DNA from: Cyclospora cayetanensis
Taxonomy: Eukaryota > Apicomplexa > Conoidasida > Eucoccidiorida > Eimeriidae
Direction: 5' to 3'
DNA: 64,000 bases
Assembly (NCBI RefSeq): GCF_002999335.1
Contig: NW_020312292.1
Location: 124,001-188,000 of the forward strand
Below, piece by piece: positions 22,974-36,410 of this stretch. The notes below the pieces were generated by a model, which searched no databases, had not been told where the DNA came from, and saw only the letters and a program-made list of their open reading frames with translations. Within the stretch, counting starts at the first letter, position 1; the number at the start of each line of letters is the position of its first letter. Made by a program: the position numbers and the translations under genes.

Positions 22974-25900
22974 TCACATACCCTCCCGTGCACCCGCCAC
23001 GCGACCCCTCCTGGGGAGAGGCTGCCGATCTACTCCAAAAGCCTGAGACGACGCACCAGCCGAAGCCTCCTTACTGCTGCTACCACCACTTGTCTGCAGA
23101 GCAAGAAAAGGAACGATTGACTGCGCCGCCGCTCGCAGCTCTGCTGGGCCTGGAGGAGGCGCCCTCTCATCTAACCACTTGGCAAGAACAGGATTGCGTC
23201 TTGCTTTGTGCAAAAGCTGTGCAAGCCGCTCCATTTCGTCGCTGTACGCAGCAGACGCCACGACCGTGGAGAGATTCGGATCGGGAGGAAGGGAGGCAAG
23301 CAGCAGCGACTCCCGCTGATTCTCATTCGCTCCAAAGAGAGAGAAGGCAGACTCTGGCTCTTGCACGCCTGTTGCTCCCCCCCCCAAGTTCGTGGTCGTG
23401 TGAGAGGCGGCTGCAACGGCGTTGCGTTTAGGGCGTCCTTTAGATCCCGCTGTCGTCGCACATCTCTGCGACGCGACACTCCCGCTTTCCGAACTTGCAA
23501 CAGCAGGCACACCTGCACCTGCAGCACCTGCAGCACCTGCAGCAGCAGCGGGAGGGGGGCCCCCCCCCCTCGAGACAGTCGCCCGCCGCGTCGAGGAGCC
23601 CTCTGCAGACGCTGGAACGGCAGCCGCTGCCGACAGGCAAGAATTGCTGCTGGCTTTCAAGCCGTTAGCCTCTTGATTTCGTCTGTCTCGCAGCCTCTTC
23701 GCCACTGCAGCCGCAAGTGTATGGGCACCTTGCTCGCCGTATTTCACAACGGAGAAGCACCGTCTGTGCCAGCGGCCAGCCGTTCCAACGCCCTCCCTCC
23801 ACTTGCACACCCACCGCTGCTGCGTTCGCTCATACTGCAGAGACACGACGCGCGCCATGGGCGTCTCTTCGAAGGTGAAGTCGCCCTCCTCAAGCTCGCG
23901 AAGTGCCGCTGCAGCTGCAGCGCTGCTGATCAAATCCCCCGAGTACACATTTCCCTTCGAGTTCAGCGAACACGCCAACGCTGCGGGAGGAGTTGACGAC
24001 GACGACGACGACGACGACGAGGCTGTTGCGGATCGCGGAGAGGAATGAGAACGTGCAGCCTTTGAAGTCTGCGGCAGGGGGAGCCTCTCTTCCGATGCTC
24101 TCGACATCTCGTGCTCGTTCGAAGACGCAGCCACAGAAGAGGACCTCTCGCAGGAGCTTTGACTGCCCTCGCTCCCCCCCTGCCTCATCAACGCATAGTC
24201 CTCCGTGCTGGAAAGGGAGGCGCTCTGCTGGCTGCTTGAAGCTGCCAAGCCTCCTCCTCCGCTGGCAAGACACCTGGGTGGAAAAAGAAGGCGTGCTCCC
24301 TCCTCCGCAACGCTGCCGTCAAGCCCTTCAGCGGCAGAGCCTGGAAGAGGCGCACTCGCCGCAATCTGCAACAATTCGCTCGCCAACTCCGTACAATGCA
24401 CCGCCTTTATAAGCAACGGCCCCAACGTCTTGATCGTAACCTCCTCTAAAGCCGCCGATTGAGATCTCCTGAGGCGCATGCTTCAGACAGCAGCGCGATG
24501 CAATACACTCACGCGGCACTTCCACCACACAGAAAGACGCAACTAAGGGGTCTTATGCAAACATACATACATACATGTATATACATATATGCATACATAT
24601 ATATATATACACATATATAAACATACACAGATATATATATATATATACGCGGACAGAGGTAAAGAGCCAGAAAAAACCAATAAAACCCCAAACACGCCGC
24701 TTCCTTCTCCTCACGCCACAAACAACACATGGGGGGCAGAGGAGGGCGGTGGAAGAAAAAACCATTCCAACACACACTTCTGTCTGCCCAAACACCTGCG
24801 CCTCTAATTGACGTACTTGAAGATGGCGATGGCGAGCTGCAACTGTTCCCTCCGCCTCTTATACACACTTCGCCGATCAACTTCTAGAGCCTCAAGCACT
24901 ACCCGCTGAAACACAGGGACCTGCAGCAGACATACACAGGGTAGGAAACACAAGCAGCGAGAACTAGAGAAAGCGAGACACAAAAGCTGCTGCTGCTGCG
25001 CCTACTACACCTATCACCCTGAGGCGCATGCTTGTGTGTGACAAAAGCGGCAGGCATGAGCGCAGCAGCAAGAGACAACATCCAGCTCGATGAGAACGGC
25101 CACACAGCAGAAACTTCAGGCGAGACACAAACACAACGAAACACATACAATACGCTGCATGCATCCAAGGGGATAGCTGGTCTGGAGCTTGCCGAGACAC
25201 AAACACAACGAAACACATACAATACACTGCATGCATCCAAGGAGATAGCTGGTCTGGAGCTTGCCGAGACACAAACACAACGAAACACATACAATACACT
25301 GCATGCATCCAAGGGGATAGCTGGTATGGAGCTTGCAGAACCCCCAACATACCTGCAAGCACTCGAAGACGATGACGAAGTTCGCAGCCGTTGAAATCGC
25401 GTCACACCGTCCACAGGCTCTCTGTAAACAAAAATCCAAGGCATCCAGACAGACGCAGCCATATTTGCACCCTACAAACAAGCCTCTCCTTCTTCCTCGT
25501 GACTCTTCAAAGCTCCCATCTTTCCCCCTTCCCCCATATCCAGCAATTGTCTTTATACATAAATACATAAATACATATATGTCTCCTTTCTGTCTCTCTT
25601 TATCTCTCGCTCCCAATGCGCATGTACCACCGACCCTCTCCCTCTCCCTCCCCGTCCCCCTCCCCTCTCTCCCCCCCCACACAAATATATACATAGATAG
25701 ATCGCTTAATCGCAAGAATTGCCACGTAACGACGCATCCGACACACGCAGCAGCAACGACCTCCCCCCGCCACCCCCCCTACTAAACACACCCAGTGTTC
25801 ATCTAAAGGATCTTCGAGAGGCACGACAGCTTGCTGCGCCTCAGCAGCCGTCTGCGTTTCTACGTCTGCACTATCCCCGCCCCTACTGCTGCTGCTGCCG

Positions 25901-27873
25901 CTGCCTGCCGAGACTGCAGGCAAGGAGAAGGAGCCGCGCTTCGCTGCGGCAGCAAATGCAGCAGCCGTCAGCTGCTGCAGAAATCCCACACATTTGACCA
26001 CTAGCGCGGACTGCTCGCACAGCTGCTGAAGAGCAACCTTCCGCTGCTTCTGCAGCCAGATCGAGTGATCTAGCTTGATGCGTTGTGCATTAGGCAAGAG
26101 CCGCAACAGCCTCAAGACACACTCATGCTGCTGGATCTGCGCATCCAAGGCGGCTCCATCCATGCCTTCCTCCGACACTACAGCCTCCTCACAAGTCTCT
26201 GCAGGATTCTGTCTCGAGCTGCTGCGCGAGGCGGAATTCGCGGCAGCACTGCTACGCTTTCCAGGGGCAGTGAGAGCTGCAGCTGCAGCAAGTTTCTTTT
26301 GAATCGCTCCCTCAAGACTAAGAGTAAACACCTCGCCGTTCGCACTGTCTGCTGCTGCAGCCACCGGAGGCTGAGCCCACGCCTCGTCCTCGAGTGTGTG
26401 CTGCGTCTTCTTCGCGCCGTCACAGTCCAAGTCGAATTGCTGCAAAAAGGCATCGACATCTGGAAGATCTTCAGTGGCATTCGCTGCAGATGCAGCCGCG
26501 GCAGCTGCCTCCGCCGCTGTTTCCTCCTGCTGCTGCTGCTGCAACAACAGCCGCAGAAGATCCTCATCATCTAGCTCCGCGAGACTTCCCCCCCCCTCTT
26601 TCTGACGCTGCAGAGAGCTGCTGCCTCCACTCCCGCCAGGCGTCTCTGCGCCTTCCTGCTGAAGCAGGCACTGCTTGTAAGCATCCTTCAAATGCTGCAG
26701 AAGCAGCAGCTCCTGCCGCTCCTGCTGCGTGAGCAGCAGCTTCAAGTGACTGCAGATGCGCCGCAAAGCATTCGACGCAAGAGCCTCCGCATCGCGGTGT
26801 CTGGGCAGACACCGCAGCTGCAGCTTGCCACACACTTTAACAACCCATCGGCTGATGCAGCGGCAACGCTGCCTCCCCTTAGTTCCCTGCCGGCGCTCTA
26901 GCTGCGCAGTAATATCGTTCAAACTCATATCGTCCCCCTGCTGCCTCGCGATTATGTAGCAGCACGCGCCCACCAGCTTCTCAAGCTCCTGCGGATCTCG
27001 AACTTGCTTGCTGCTGCAGGAAAAAAAACGGTGCAGCAGCTGCAACACTCCTGGGCGTCGTGCGCCTCTAAATCGAAGCACAATTTGAGACGCCAAGTCT
27101 AGCGTCCTTCTCTGCTGCAGCTCCCTCCGCTGTCTCTCCTTCATAGGATCTGCAGCGCGGCTCACACTTTTACGAAAAGAAGCACCCTCTGCCTTCACGG
27201 GGGCAGACTGCGTGCCACTACTGCCGCCTGGAGAGGCCGTTCCCCCCACAGGGGGAACGGCTTCTCCAGCGTTCCAAAGCGAGTCAACTCCAGGATCGTC
27301 ATCGCGTCGACTTCCCAGGAGATCCTCGGATGAAGAGGCACCCCCCCCCGACAAGGGCAGATCGAACAAGCCCAGGTATCCAGAGCTGCTTGACGCCGAA
27401 GCGCCCTCTGCGACAGGCGCCGTCGCTTCTTTCTGCTTGGAGCTGTGGATCAAACGATCCAGCGCTCTGTTGCATGCATCCCAGTCGAGGGAGGCGCTAG
27501 CTGTAGGCAGTCCCCCCCCCCCTAAGGATCCCGACGAGGAAAGATCAGCCGCGTCATCTGGCAGGAACGACACCGCAGCAGGCAGCACCTGAGACAGCTG
27601 TTGCAGCAAGCGCCAACGCTCCTCCTCGCCTCCTGTTGCGTCTTCTGTGGCACCTGCATCTCCGCCACTGCCTACACCTCGAACTCGCTTCGAAGGAGGT
27701 CCCCTCCCTCCCTCGCTCACTAAATCCCCTCCGCTCCCACCAGATCTCTGCACCCTCCGTAAGCGCCGCGCAGCTCCCATGCCGCCTTCCGTCTGCTCTG
27801 ACAAGGCGAACTTCTTGGGAAGGGCCACAGGATCGATCTCCTCAAAAAAAGAAGCAGAAAGAGCAGCCTCCAT
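22974..27873 (-). CDS. TFIIB-like cyclin-fold protein with C-terminal ApiAP2 domain
   Basis: Predicted nuclear transcription factor of 1253 residues. Exons 27873-25792, 25421-25353, 24920-24817 and 24480-22974; all phases match, the last acceptor (TGTCTGAAG) being the weakest. Residues about 258-375 resemble TFIIB/Brf cyclin repeat 1: LVGACCYIIARQQGDD, then CISRWVVKVCGKLQ and NALRRICSHLKLL. A long Gln/Glu/Ala-rich linker follows. Residues about 695-750, split over three exons, resemble repeat 2: AISTAANFVIVFECLQ, then LEVDRRSVYKRRREQL. At about 958-1015 is an ApiAP2 domain: ARVVSLQYERTQQRWVCKW, then RCFSVVKYGEQGAHTLA. No zinc ribbon is seen upstream, unlike true TFIIB or Brf1. Poly-Ser and poly-Ala runs come from triplet repeats. 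The frame stays open upstream to 28299 only through a TATG repeat; ATG 27873 precedes a plausible protein start. ApiAP2 is confident, the cyclin folds moderately so. Confidence 0.75.
24560..24650. repeat. CATA/TA-rich tract in intron
   Basis: Mixed (CATA)n and (TA)n run within the third intron (24816-24481) of the cyclin-fold/ApiAP2 gene. Confidence 0.8.
25121..25336. repeat. 72-bp tandem repeat, three copies
   Basis: Three near-identical 72-base units beginning GAGACACAAACACAACGAAA, with starts near 25122, 25194 and 25266. They differ at single bases only, pointing to recent amplification or homogenisation. They lie wholly inside the second intron (25352-24921) of the cyclin-fold/ApiAP2 gene, next to its donor. 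Frames through it are open because 72 is divisible by three. Confidence 0.92.
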
Positions 27874-30800
27874 GGTGGCAAAGGCTTCTGCCTTTCTTCC
27901 TCGTAAGCCTCCTTGCACGACCGCTTCAGGGATCTGGAAGCGCGGGTGTAGACTCGAGGGTGTATGTATATGTATATATATGTATATGTATGTATACGTA
28001 TATGTACATATATGTATATGTACATATATGTATATGTACGTATATGTATATGTACGTATATGTATATGTATATGTATGTATGCTGTCCAAGGCTTTCGTG
28101 CCACAGCAAATATGCGACGCGAAAAACCTCTTAAATATCCCTCGAGCTTTCGCCCAGCTTTTAGCCAGCACTTCTGCTGCTGTACTACCACCAACAGGGC
28201 CGGTGTGGTGTTTCCTAGGGGGTGGGGTTGAAGAGGGTCGGTGATGCGGGGAGAGAGAGAGAGCAGTCGCCAATGGGCAGTGCAGACTGGGGAATGCAAC
28301 CAGTTTTGGGGTGGGGGGTTTATTGAGATTGCCGACCCCTTGCGGCTGCCTGTGGTGCTTGAACCACTGCTTCTGCTGTTGTGTTGCTTCCTGGCTTCCG
28401 CTGCTTACACGCCGCAATCTCCGCTACGCTGCCTGTGTCTCGGCACGGCTGCGGATAGAGGCTCTCCACAGTATTCCCCGGCGGGAGGAGGGAGTGTCGG
28501 TTAACAGGCCGAAGAGGAGGGGACGCAGAAACAGCGACACTGAGAGGCGATATACATGTATGTATATGCCTTAGCGAGATTCGCTTTGCTGCTTTCCTTG
28601 GCACCTCGGGGCAGGCGCACCAGGCACTCCCTCTGAGACCTTGCTGTCCGCCCGTGTTCCTTACGGAAGCTAGAAATAGCAAAAAAAGGACAAGATGAAA
28701 ATACAAAGGGGCTTGTTGAAAGCCGGCTGGCCCCTAACCCCGGCAGCAGTGCCGCAAGGCAGCCGGAGCGTGTGGAGGGAGGGTCACTGCAGCGACAAAG
28801 GGTCTGCGGCGTCTGCCCCTCTTCCCTGTTGAGTCTTGAGAAACGAAAATAAGAAGAAAATAAAGCGAAAAGGGGAAGAAGAGGGAGCGGCTGCTGCCGG
28901 CAACAAGAAGAGAGGAGAGATCAGACTCTTGTGCAGGGGCCGCACAGCCTGAGGCTTACTACAGGGAGAGGCAGGTGTGATCTGCTTGCCAGAAGACAGG
29001 GAGGCCAAGAGGCGCAGGAGGAGGCAAGTTATGCGAAAATATCTATTGCTACCGCAGCAACAAATCGCCAGAACCTTGCGTTCTATCGGTCCGCGCCTTA
29101 GCTGGTTGTTGCCTTTAGCGGCGAGGAAAGAGAGCTGCTGCTGCCTGGTTTGCTGGATGCAGCAGATGCCTTGGGGGTAGAGCGAGCACGCCCCCCCTTA
29201 ATCCCGCACGAAAGGTCTCAAAACAAGCCCTTATTGCTGGCTTCATGCAGCAGATTTCACCTCAGTTAGCTGGCGAGGTTACAGCAGCTGCAACCGTTGT
29301 GTTGCTGCTGCTGCTGCCGCTGCAGGGGGGGAGAGACCTAATCTCCAAGGAGCACTGCACTTTGGATGCCCGTTACGCGACTCCCTAACAGTCTCTCTCT
29401 CCGCCTCCTCCCCTCTCTTCTTTTATTGCATCAATCAAAGTAAAGAGAGAGCTGCTATAATACACGGCGCGAGAAAGAAACAGGCAGGCAGTGCCCACCA
29501 ACAACTCCGAGGTCACGAAGCAGAAGGGACCCCCTCTGGGGGAGGGGGCTAATTGCCGTGCGGCTTGCGATGCTGCTTAACGCCAGCCTCGCTTCCATCT
29601 TTTTGAATACAACTCTTGTTTTGAAGGCTTTCGTGCCGACACACTGCCCCTTGCGCATCCTCTCAGCTCCTCATTGGGGAGGTTCCCCGCAACGCTCGTT
29701 CTTTGGCTGCCTCGGAGGAAGAGACCCCATTCCCCCGCACAACACATTGCCTATCCCCTCCCTAAGAAGACGCTTGTTGCCATGAGAGAGGGGGTTGACA
29801 GCTGATGCAGAAAAGTTTGCGGCGAGAGGGGAGCCTGCGACGGGCTCCCCGTGCAGCTCCGTAACTGAGCTAGCGGTTAAATAAAGAGAAAACTCTATTC
29901 CTTTGTGGAAGTAGCAGGGAATAGCCTGTTTCACAAAGCACCAACCGGCAGGGCACACGCCAAATAGCCCTCAGGTTCTCATAGAGGAGAGCACAGGGGG
30001 AAACACGGATGTGTGCAGGAAGGAGAGAGAGAAAGAGAGACAGGAAGTGTCTCTCTTTCTCTTTCTCTCCGCAGGGCTGCCGTGCCACGGGAAGCACTGA
30101 CACTGCAGGCACGATCAAACACATACTTAAATGTTCGCTCTTAATTCACCACTCAAGGGTGTCATGTTAGTCGTCGGGAGCGCAAGCTCTGGAAATGAGC
30201 AAGACCTTGTAGAGAAAGACCTTCACCAGTACAATGCGCCGCATCGTACTTTGACACTCTCTGCAGCAGTTCGCACACTCAGCTAAGAATGAGGCAAATA
30301 ATGCCGGATTGCTTTAAGTGGCTATACTTTGGTATGTAGTGCAGGGCAGGGTTGGTTAGCGCAATCATCCAGGAGCGAACGCTACGTACTTTCCCACGAA
30401 AAAATGCTAACCGAGTGCAAAAGCGTGGAGGGCTCTATGGGTTAACAGAGACTCCCTACTCTCTCCTGTGGTGCAGGTACCCTTTGCGACGAGGGAATGC
30501 AGAGTGTAACGCTCCATCGAAGGTCTCAGGAGAAAAGCACTTCATTCCAAATTCATACAAACCTGATCAAAAGCTCTTAAGTCTTTCCCAAGAAAATTCA
30601 TGCCGTCCTAGGCAAAATTCCTCACAGTTCTCACAATGGGGAGGGAGAGGTATGGTACAGCTACGGGCAACCTAGCTGTCCCCTTAGAGGAACATGCACA
30701 CCTAGTTGCAGATACAGCTTTTAAAACACATGCACACAACGTTGCGTCTTCTTGCATGGAAGGGACAATACTCTGCAGTAAATGAGATATACGAATAGCC

Positions 30801-33800
30801 ACACCAATTAGTCAATTCCATACTAGCCCCTTGCTAAAGATAAGATATGCAGTAGAATGTGCCTGATTGTAGTGCAGCCCGGTACGCCTTATCTTTCCAT
30901 GTACAAGTACACTCCCTCATGTTCCGTACGGTACCTCGACACCAACTGCAAGCAGGGGAGCGGATGAATTTCCGCTTATCGACAGAAACGCAAAAACAGC
31001 GCAGAGGAGGAAAGACAAGTGTGTTCGCAACCGGTGAAAAGAAATTGAAGGCGAGAGAGATACACACAGTATCCAACAGCCAACGGGGGACTACACCAAC
31101 AAAACTTCGGCTGCGCGGTGGCTTTCCGTCGTCGAAGCGTTGAACTGTGAGGACCCTGATGCCAAAAGACTGAAGAGAAGTAAAACGTGTACAGGGCATC
31201 AGAATTTACACTATCTCTGCATTGTGTCCACGCCTCATGAAGCATTGTGAAGAAGCTCGAGGATTTCTGTCCATGAGGACTAGCATTGCTACCAAAGGGA
31301 GCTTCAACGTGCCCCGCCTGCGAGGAAGCCCACAGCGGCTCCTTTGTCAGCTCCTGATGCTGCCGTTTGCTACCTCATTTTACTAGAAACTCGAGTCGAG
31401 CGTATTGCTAGTGCTCAACAGTCGTCCAAACCAGAGGGTCTACAGCTGCCTGTGGATACTCCGACTCCACTTGGGTCACTTGTCTCCACGGCAAAGTTGG
31501 CACCTAATTCGTAGATTTTCAGTCTTTTGGCAACCCAATTTTGATTGCTCTACAAAACTTCTAACGTTTAGGCGAATCAACGGAGTAAGAAAGTGCATCG
31601 GCTGGTGGGAGTACGGCAAGTGATCACAGCCACCTGGCCACAAACTTCTTCGTTCGATGTACGTATCGTGCAGTTGGCAAGCCTTCCGAGCCACCAGGAT
31701 CAGCCTTTCCTGCTTGGACTGCACAACGGACCACCGCTTATCATAATTCTGTGATTTTCTCTTTTAAGTGTTATGCATACATTCGCGTGCACTATCCATC
31801 TGTTCCCTCATATTCTCTCCTTCCAGAGGTGGGTGCTGATCTCGGCTCACCAACACTAGGCCCAAACCGAAGAGGGAGTCTTCAGTGTAGACCAAGGATG
31901 CAGGAGAGCAACGGATAGACAAGTGTACTCTTCTACTGTAAGCCTATTCAGCTCAGGGCAGAAAATCAAGCCTAGGAACTGGATTTTGTGAGTACAGCGC
32001 TGCGAAATACTGCGAAGCTGTGTGTTTGGTGCGCTCAGTCTGCCCAGCTGTTTCAAAGTAGTTCGGACTAGTCACATTGTGGTCAATGTGTAGAAGAGCC
32101 ATCCAATATGCACTAGCAAACTGCGGGTACCTACCCCTTAGGATATTCCTGGTGAATTCATGAAGCTCCCAGACATGAGTTCAGAAAGATTAAAAATTTC
32201 CTGATCCGCGACCGAGTTGGTACAAGGGATGAAAAGGGTATAATTGCTGAATCGTCTAAAGCGACGCAGATGCTATTTTAACCCTTGCTCTAGGCCAGTC
32301 CAACAATTGAGGCCACAGTCAGATCAGTCCAAATCCCTTCAGGATTCGTTCGCTGCGGTGGGACGCATCCCAGGCCACCAAAAGGGATGTGAAAGCTAGT
32401 TCGCTCTGATATGAGTCTGACCATAAGCCAAAATAACAGGATATACGCTTTGCGAAAAGCGGTTTGGCAGAGCTAGGTTGTCATGTACAAGCGCTGTGTG
32501 CCGCGCTTCGTTTTGACCCACAGCATGCCAGCCTCAACGTCGTAGTGCTTCACCCTTTTGCCACTCAAAATTGTGGAAATAGTAGCGGATGGGCGTCAAA
32601 AGCAAACCTCAAATGCACCATTGACGGCGAAGCGTAAATTTTCACATACTTGCGAGGTTGTGCTTCACAAGAGCGAGTTGCTCGTGTGTTGCGAGAGCCT
32701 GTCGGTGACCTCTGAAGTCGTACTGCACGAGGCACCCAAGCCAGCTACCAACCTTAGGCTTAACAACAACCTGCAAAGGTTTATTAGAATAAGACAAGAG
32801 CTAACGGCTAGTCTGGACAGCAAAATGACGCCAATACAAGTAATCCTGGCTTTTTTTCACGCCCTACCTCACGGCATAGGGTCTCTCTGCCACCTTAGGT
32901 GCCGCTGCTCGCTTTCGATGAAGGAATGATAATACAAACAAGCAACTCGATTTTAAAGAACCCATAGTTTATTGGAAAAGACTAGAACCTTGGCTACGTC
33001 GCTAGCATCGGTCGATAGGAAGAAATAGAGCTTACACTGGGCGAGCCAGAGAAACCAGAGCGGTTCCAAGGCAGTTAATATGCAATCTTGCTATGGCATC
33101 AGCCTCCCCTGTCCAGCTCATACATTGTATTCTCTTTTCAAGCGTGGTCAAACAAGCGGCACGTAGAAAAAAATTCAGTCATAAATTTTCAGTGATAAGC
33201 TGCAAGCCCATATAACTTCGAACTGTCCTGGAGAGTGTGTATGGGTAAAGGCCATGTCTTGATTGCCTTAATTTTTGCAGGATCTGGCACAATTGCTGCA
33301 GTCAAAGGGCAGAAGCTTGCAATCTCGTCTGCTCATGAGAAATGGCTCGCATTCCCTTTATATTACTGCGTGTCCCGTGAAAGTCAGAGCGCACGCCAAA
33401 GGTGCTGTAGGTGGTCTCAAACGTTGCAGCTGATTACGGAGAGGCTTAACATGCTGACAACAATCGAACATTCCTTGGTAGGTGTATAGACTCCAGGAAA
33501 GCTGGGTGGTCCGCTCAGCTAGGGCATTAGCGAACTCAAACTGCACATAAGTACTCTCGAGCATGCGTGGGGTTCAGTTTTCTTGTTCATGTTCTTTGGC
33601 ATTTGCATGCGGCCTGCAGCTCCGTAACGCATTCTCCAAACTTACCCAATAGGAGATCGTTGTTAGGGGGCCGCTTGAGGCTGCTTATAAACACGACTTT
33701 CCTTTAACTCGTCTTTGCTCGCCTTGGACTGCTGGCTGAGGCCATTCGACATAGTCAGGAGATCCATAGTTCCTGATTCTTGAATTGGTTTTTCATTGTC

Positions 33801-36410
33801 GGTCGAAGTCAAGCGGTGCGCTCAGATGCTTATGAAACCTAGTAGTCCATCATTCGTGAAAGACCCACTAGTCGGTTGTGAAATGGTTGAGTCGCTGAGT
33901 CACTGGCCATCATGTGACCACCTCACGCGACGCGCCGGGCAGACTTGACATAAACTCATAAAGCAAGTGTTCTACGTTCTAGCTTATGCGAACCAAAGCC
34001 TTTTATGTATTGATACTCCAATCTTCTGATAGATTGTCCTGAATAAGCCTTTTTAATACCCTGTAACCTTTGTTGCTGAGTGAATCTCGGCATACACCAG
34101 AGTCAATGCTTGATCGACGGAACAGACCGTGATAGTACCTACAGGCTGCCGGATTCCTCTGCATTGGTATGGTCACCACTAAAGTGCTTCCCTATCTAGT
34201 GTATATGCCCCTAGGAACACTTTCTTCTCATATAAGGAGGTGCAAAGTGAGGTACGTTCCCAGCCGGTTACTGAAGTCTTCGGCTACTTGCTCATCCTAA
34301 CTGAGGTCATTCTTTTCTGGTCTATACCTCATCGATGCATCCATAAAACTATTTCAACTCATTTATGCCTTAAGTCGCGTGAAATAGCTGCATTCTGATC
34401 AAACAGCTTGATCAACACCGGACAACGGTTGCAGGAAAGCTACCGTCCCACTGCGTCCACAGTCAGTGAATGAGCAGGGAATAGCTGCATGGAGTGAAGA
34501 GGTGCTATCAGACCGTAACGTTGCATTTAATGTCGTTGTATAAAGATAGATACACAACTGCAGACTCAATTTGAACTCACTAAGCAAGAACTGAGTTTCT
34601 CCCAAAAGAGCTTCCTCCTAAGCGCGACTCACTTTCATGCGCGCCTCGGAGCTGTCGACATGAGGGGGGAAGAAAAGCTGACGTGCTCGTTGCTGCATTC
34701 TCTAAGCACTCCGAGCATCCACAGCTACTTGCACGTACGAACACTGATTATTCACCGGGCTAACGCTGCAGTAGTAAAATATACGAGCAGCCTAATCAAA
34801 TCATTCATAACTAATTCTTGATTCAACAGAATTATTGTGGAAGAAAGTGCCAAGGCATAAATAGGGGGGCGTCAAGAAGAAAAGGTGGATCTTCTGACGC
34901 GGCATCTCACAGCCTTCGTTGATGCTTGATCAAGGGTTTAGGGTCGTGCACAGGTCATAGATGATGCACAAGTTGAGACGAAGGCCACTGGGAGCAGGCA
35001 CCACAGCTCAATATTTGGGTACCTCCTCGCCTCTCCTTAGATCAGGTTTCACCACCGACCAGGTTTTCTGACTTCTTGCTTCGACAATGTAGAGAGACCA
35101 GCTAATTGACACTATCTCCGTGCCCGCTGGCTTGCTCTAAACGCCTGTATTACTGTAAATGTCTATGTCCTACCACCTCCTCTTCACACCACAGATACTT
35201 TAGTGCAGACCTGCCATTTTGACATGGGAAGGAGGCAACGCTACAGCGATAAGTCGCTGTCGCGATCGTTCCCCAGAGCCGCGTCCAACGCCATGCACCG
35301 CAAAATAGCGTCTATCTATGGTAGCACTCCCTCCCCCACCAGCGTGCCCTTTCAGGCCAGATCCTCTCACTCCTGAAGGCCCTTTTGCTCTTCAGGAGGC
35401 AGAGCTCGAATAGATTGTGTGACTTCAGCCTTGGCCAGCCCGCGGCCACTAAGTGCAGTCGAAGGCTGGAATGGAAGTCACTGGCATGCCTGTTACACGA
35501 GACCATGGCAGCACCCACGGACATAAGGATGGCTTGAGTAGAATAGGGGGTCTCTATGAATACAAGCAGAAACGTGTTCTTGGTGGTGGTTCCCTTCCCT
35601 GCCTCTAATTGCATTCAGAGAGCGAAATGTGTGGTCGGGCAGAAACCTGCCACTGCACCATGGAGCCGCCCTCCAAAACGGCTTTACATGGACTAGGGGT
35701 TTACACTGTACAGGCGGAAACAGGCTGTATGTCGACCGACTCTTTCTATCGAAAGGGGCAATGATGCGAATGCAGTTTGTGGTGTGGAATTGGAGGAGCA
35801 TGCAATAGAAGGAAAGACACGGAGAGAGTAGAGTGTAGAGGAAGCAAAGGACAGCGATACAAGGCGTATTACTGCCCTACATCTTGAGGAGCAGAGAGTG
35901 GCGGAAGGGGGGAAGAGAAAAGACTGGCAAAGGCTTAATTTATGCGCCCCCTACCAGTTCGTCCTTTTTTCTACCCAAACTTCCTTCTGTCGGCCCCTTT
36001 TCTTTGAATTGATACGCACACTGAATTTCCCTTAGACAACACAGTTGATGAGTCTACGAGAGGAGGCCTTCAACAGATGTCTTTCAGCGAATCCTGCCTG
36101 CACCCAAGGCCCCAAATAGGAGGCCTATCTGCCTGAAGGACAACCGCCAGGAGGCGGCGAGTAGGGGCCCCTTTGCGAACTCTGGAGGAAAGAATGCCGT
36201 TGCTCTATACAGCTCAAACGCAAACCCGCAGATCGATGCACTTACCTTGTCGCCATGCGGCCCTAAGAAACAACAAGTCTTCATGCAAGTGGCAACAAAG
36301 AGCTGTGGCCGCTGCCGATAAAAAGGCCGACTTTTACGCGCACATGGCGCGTAGAGCACGGGCCTGTTCATTTTGAAGAGGCTCACACGCTTTGCATGGT
36401 TTTGTGGATG
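27874..36410. other. Gene-poor block with 5' flank of the ApiAP2 gene
   Basis: About 8.5 kb without a supportable gene. 27955-28082 is a TATG/TACG simple repeat just upstream of the ApiAP2 gene start. 28240-29500 has scattered short frames rich in GCTGC. 30013-30070 holds GAGA and CTTTCT runs. From about 30.1 to 36.0 kb the sequence is strikingly free of simple repeats, looks more balanced in base composition by eye, and has no frame above about 125 codons and none with a family motif. No tRNA, rRNA or snRNA gene was recognised. It may be intergenic, contain long introns, or host non-coding transcripts. Confidence 0.5.

Noticed and set aside
25600..25791. C-terminal part of the long minus frame after the exon 1 donor
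   Set aside because: It contains GGGG-rich and TATA-derived residues; the GTGTG donor at 25791 followed by the exon at 25421 continues the protein in phase.
27874..28299. N-terminal extension of the cyclin-fold/ApiAP2 protein
   Set aside because: It is open only because a TATG/TACG repeat lacks stops; the HIHIHIRTYTYTY-like product is repeat-derived and ATG 27873 follows.
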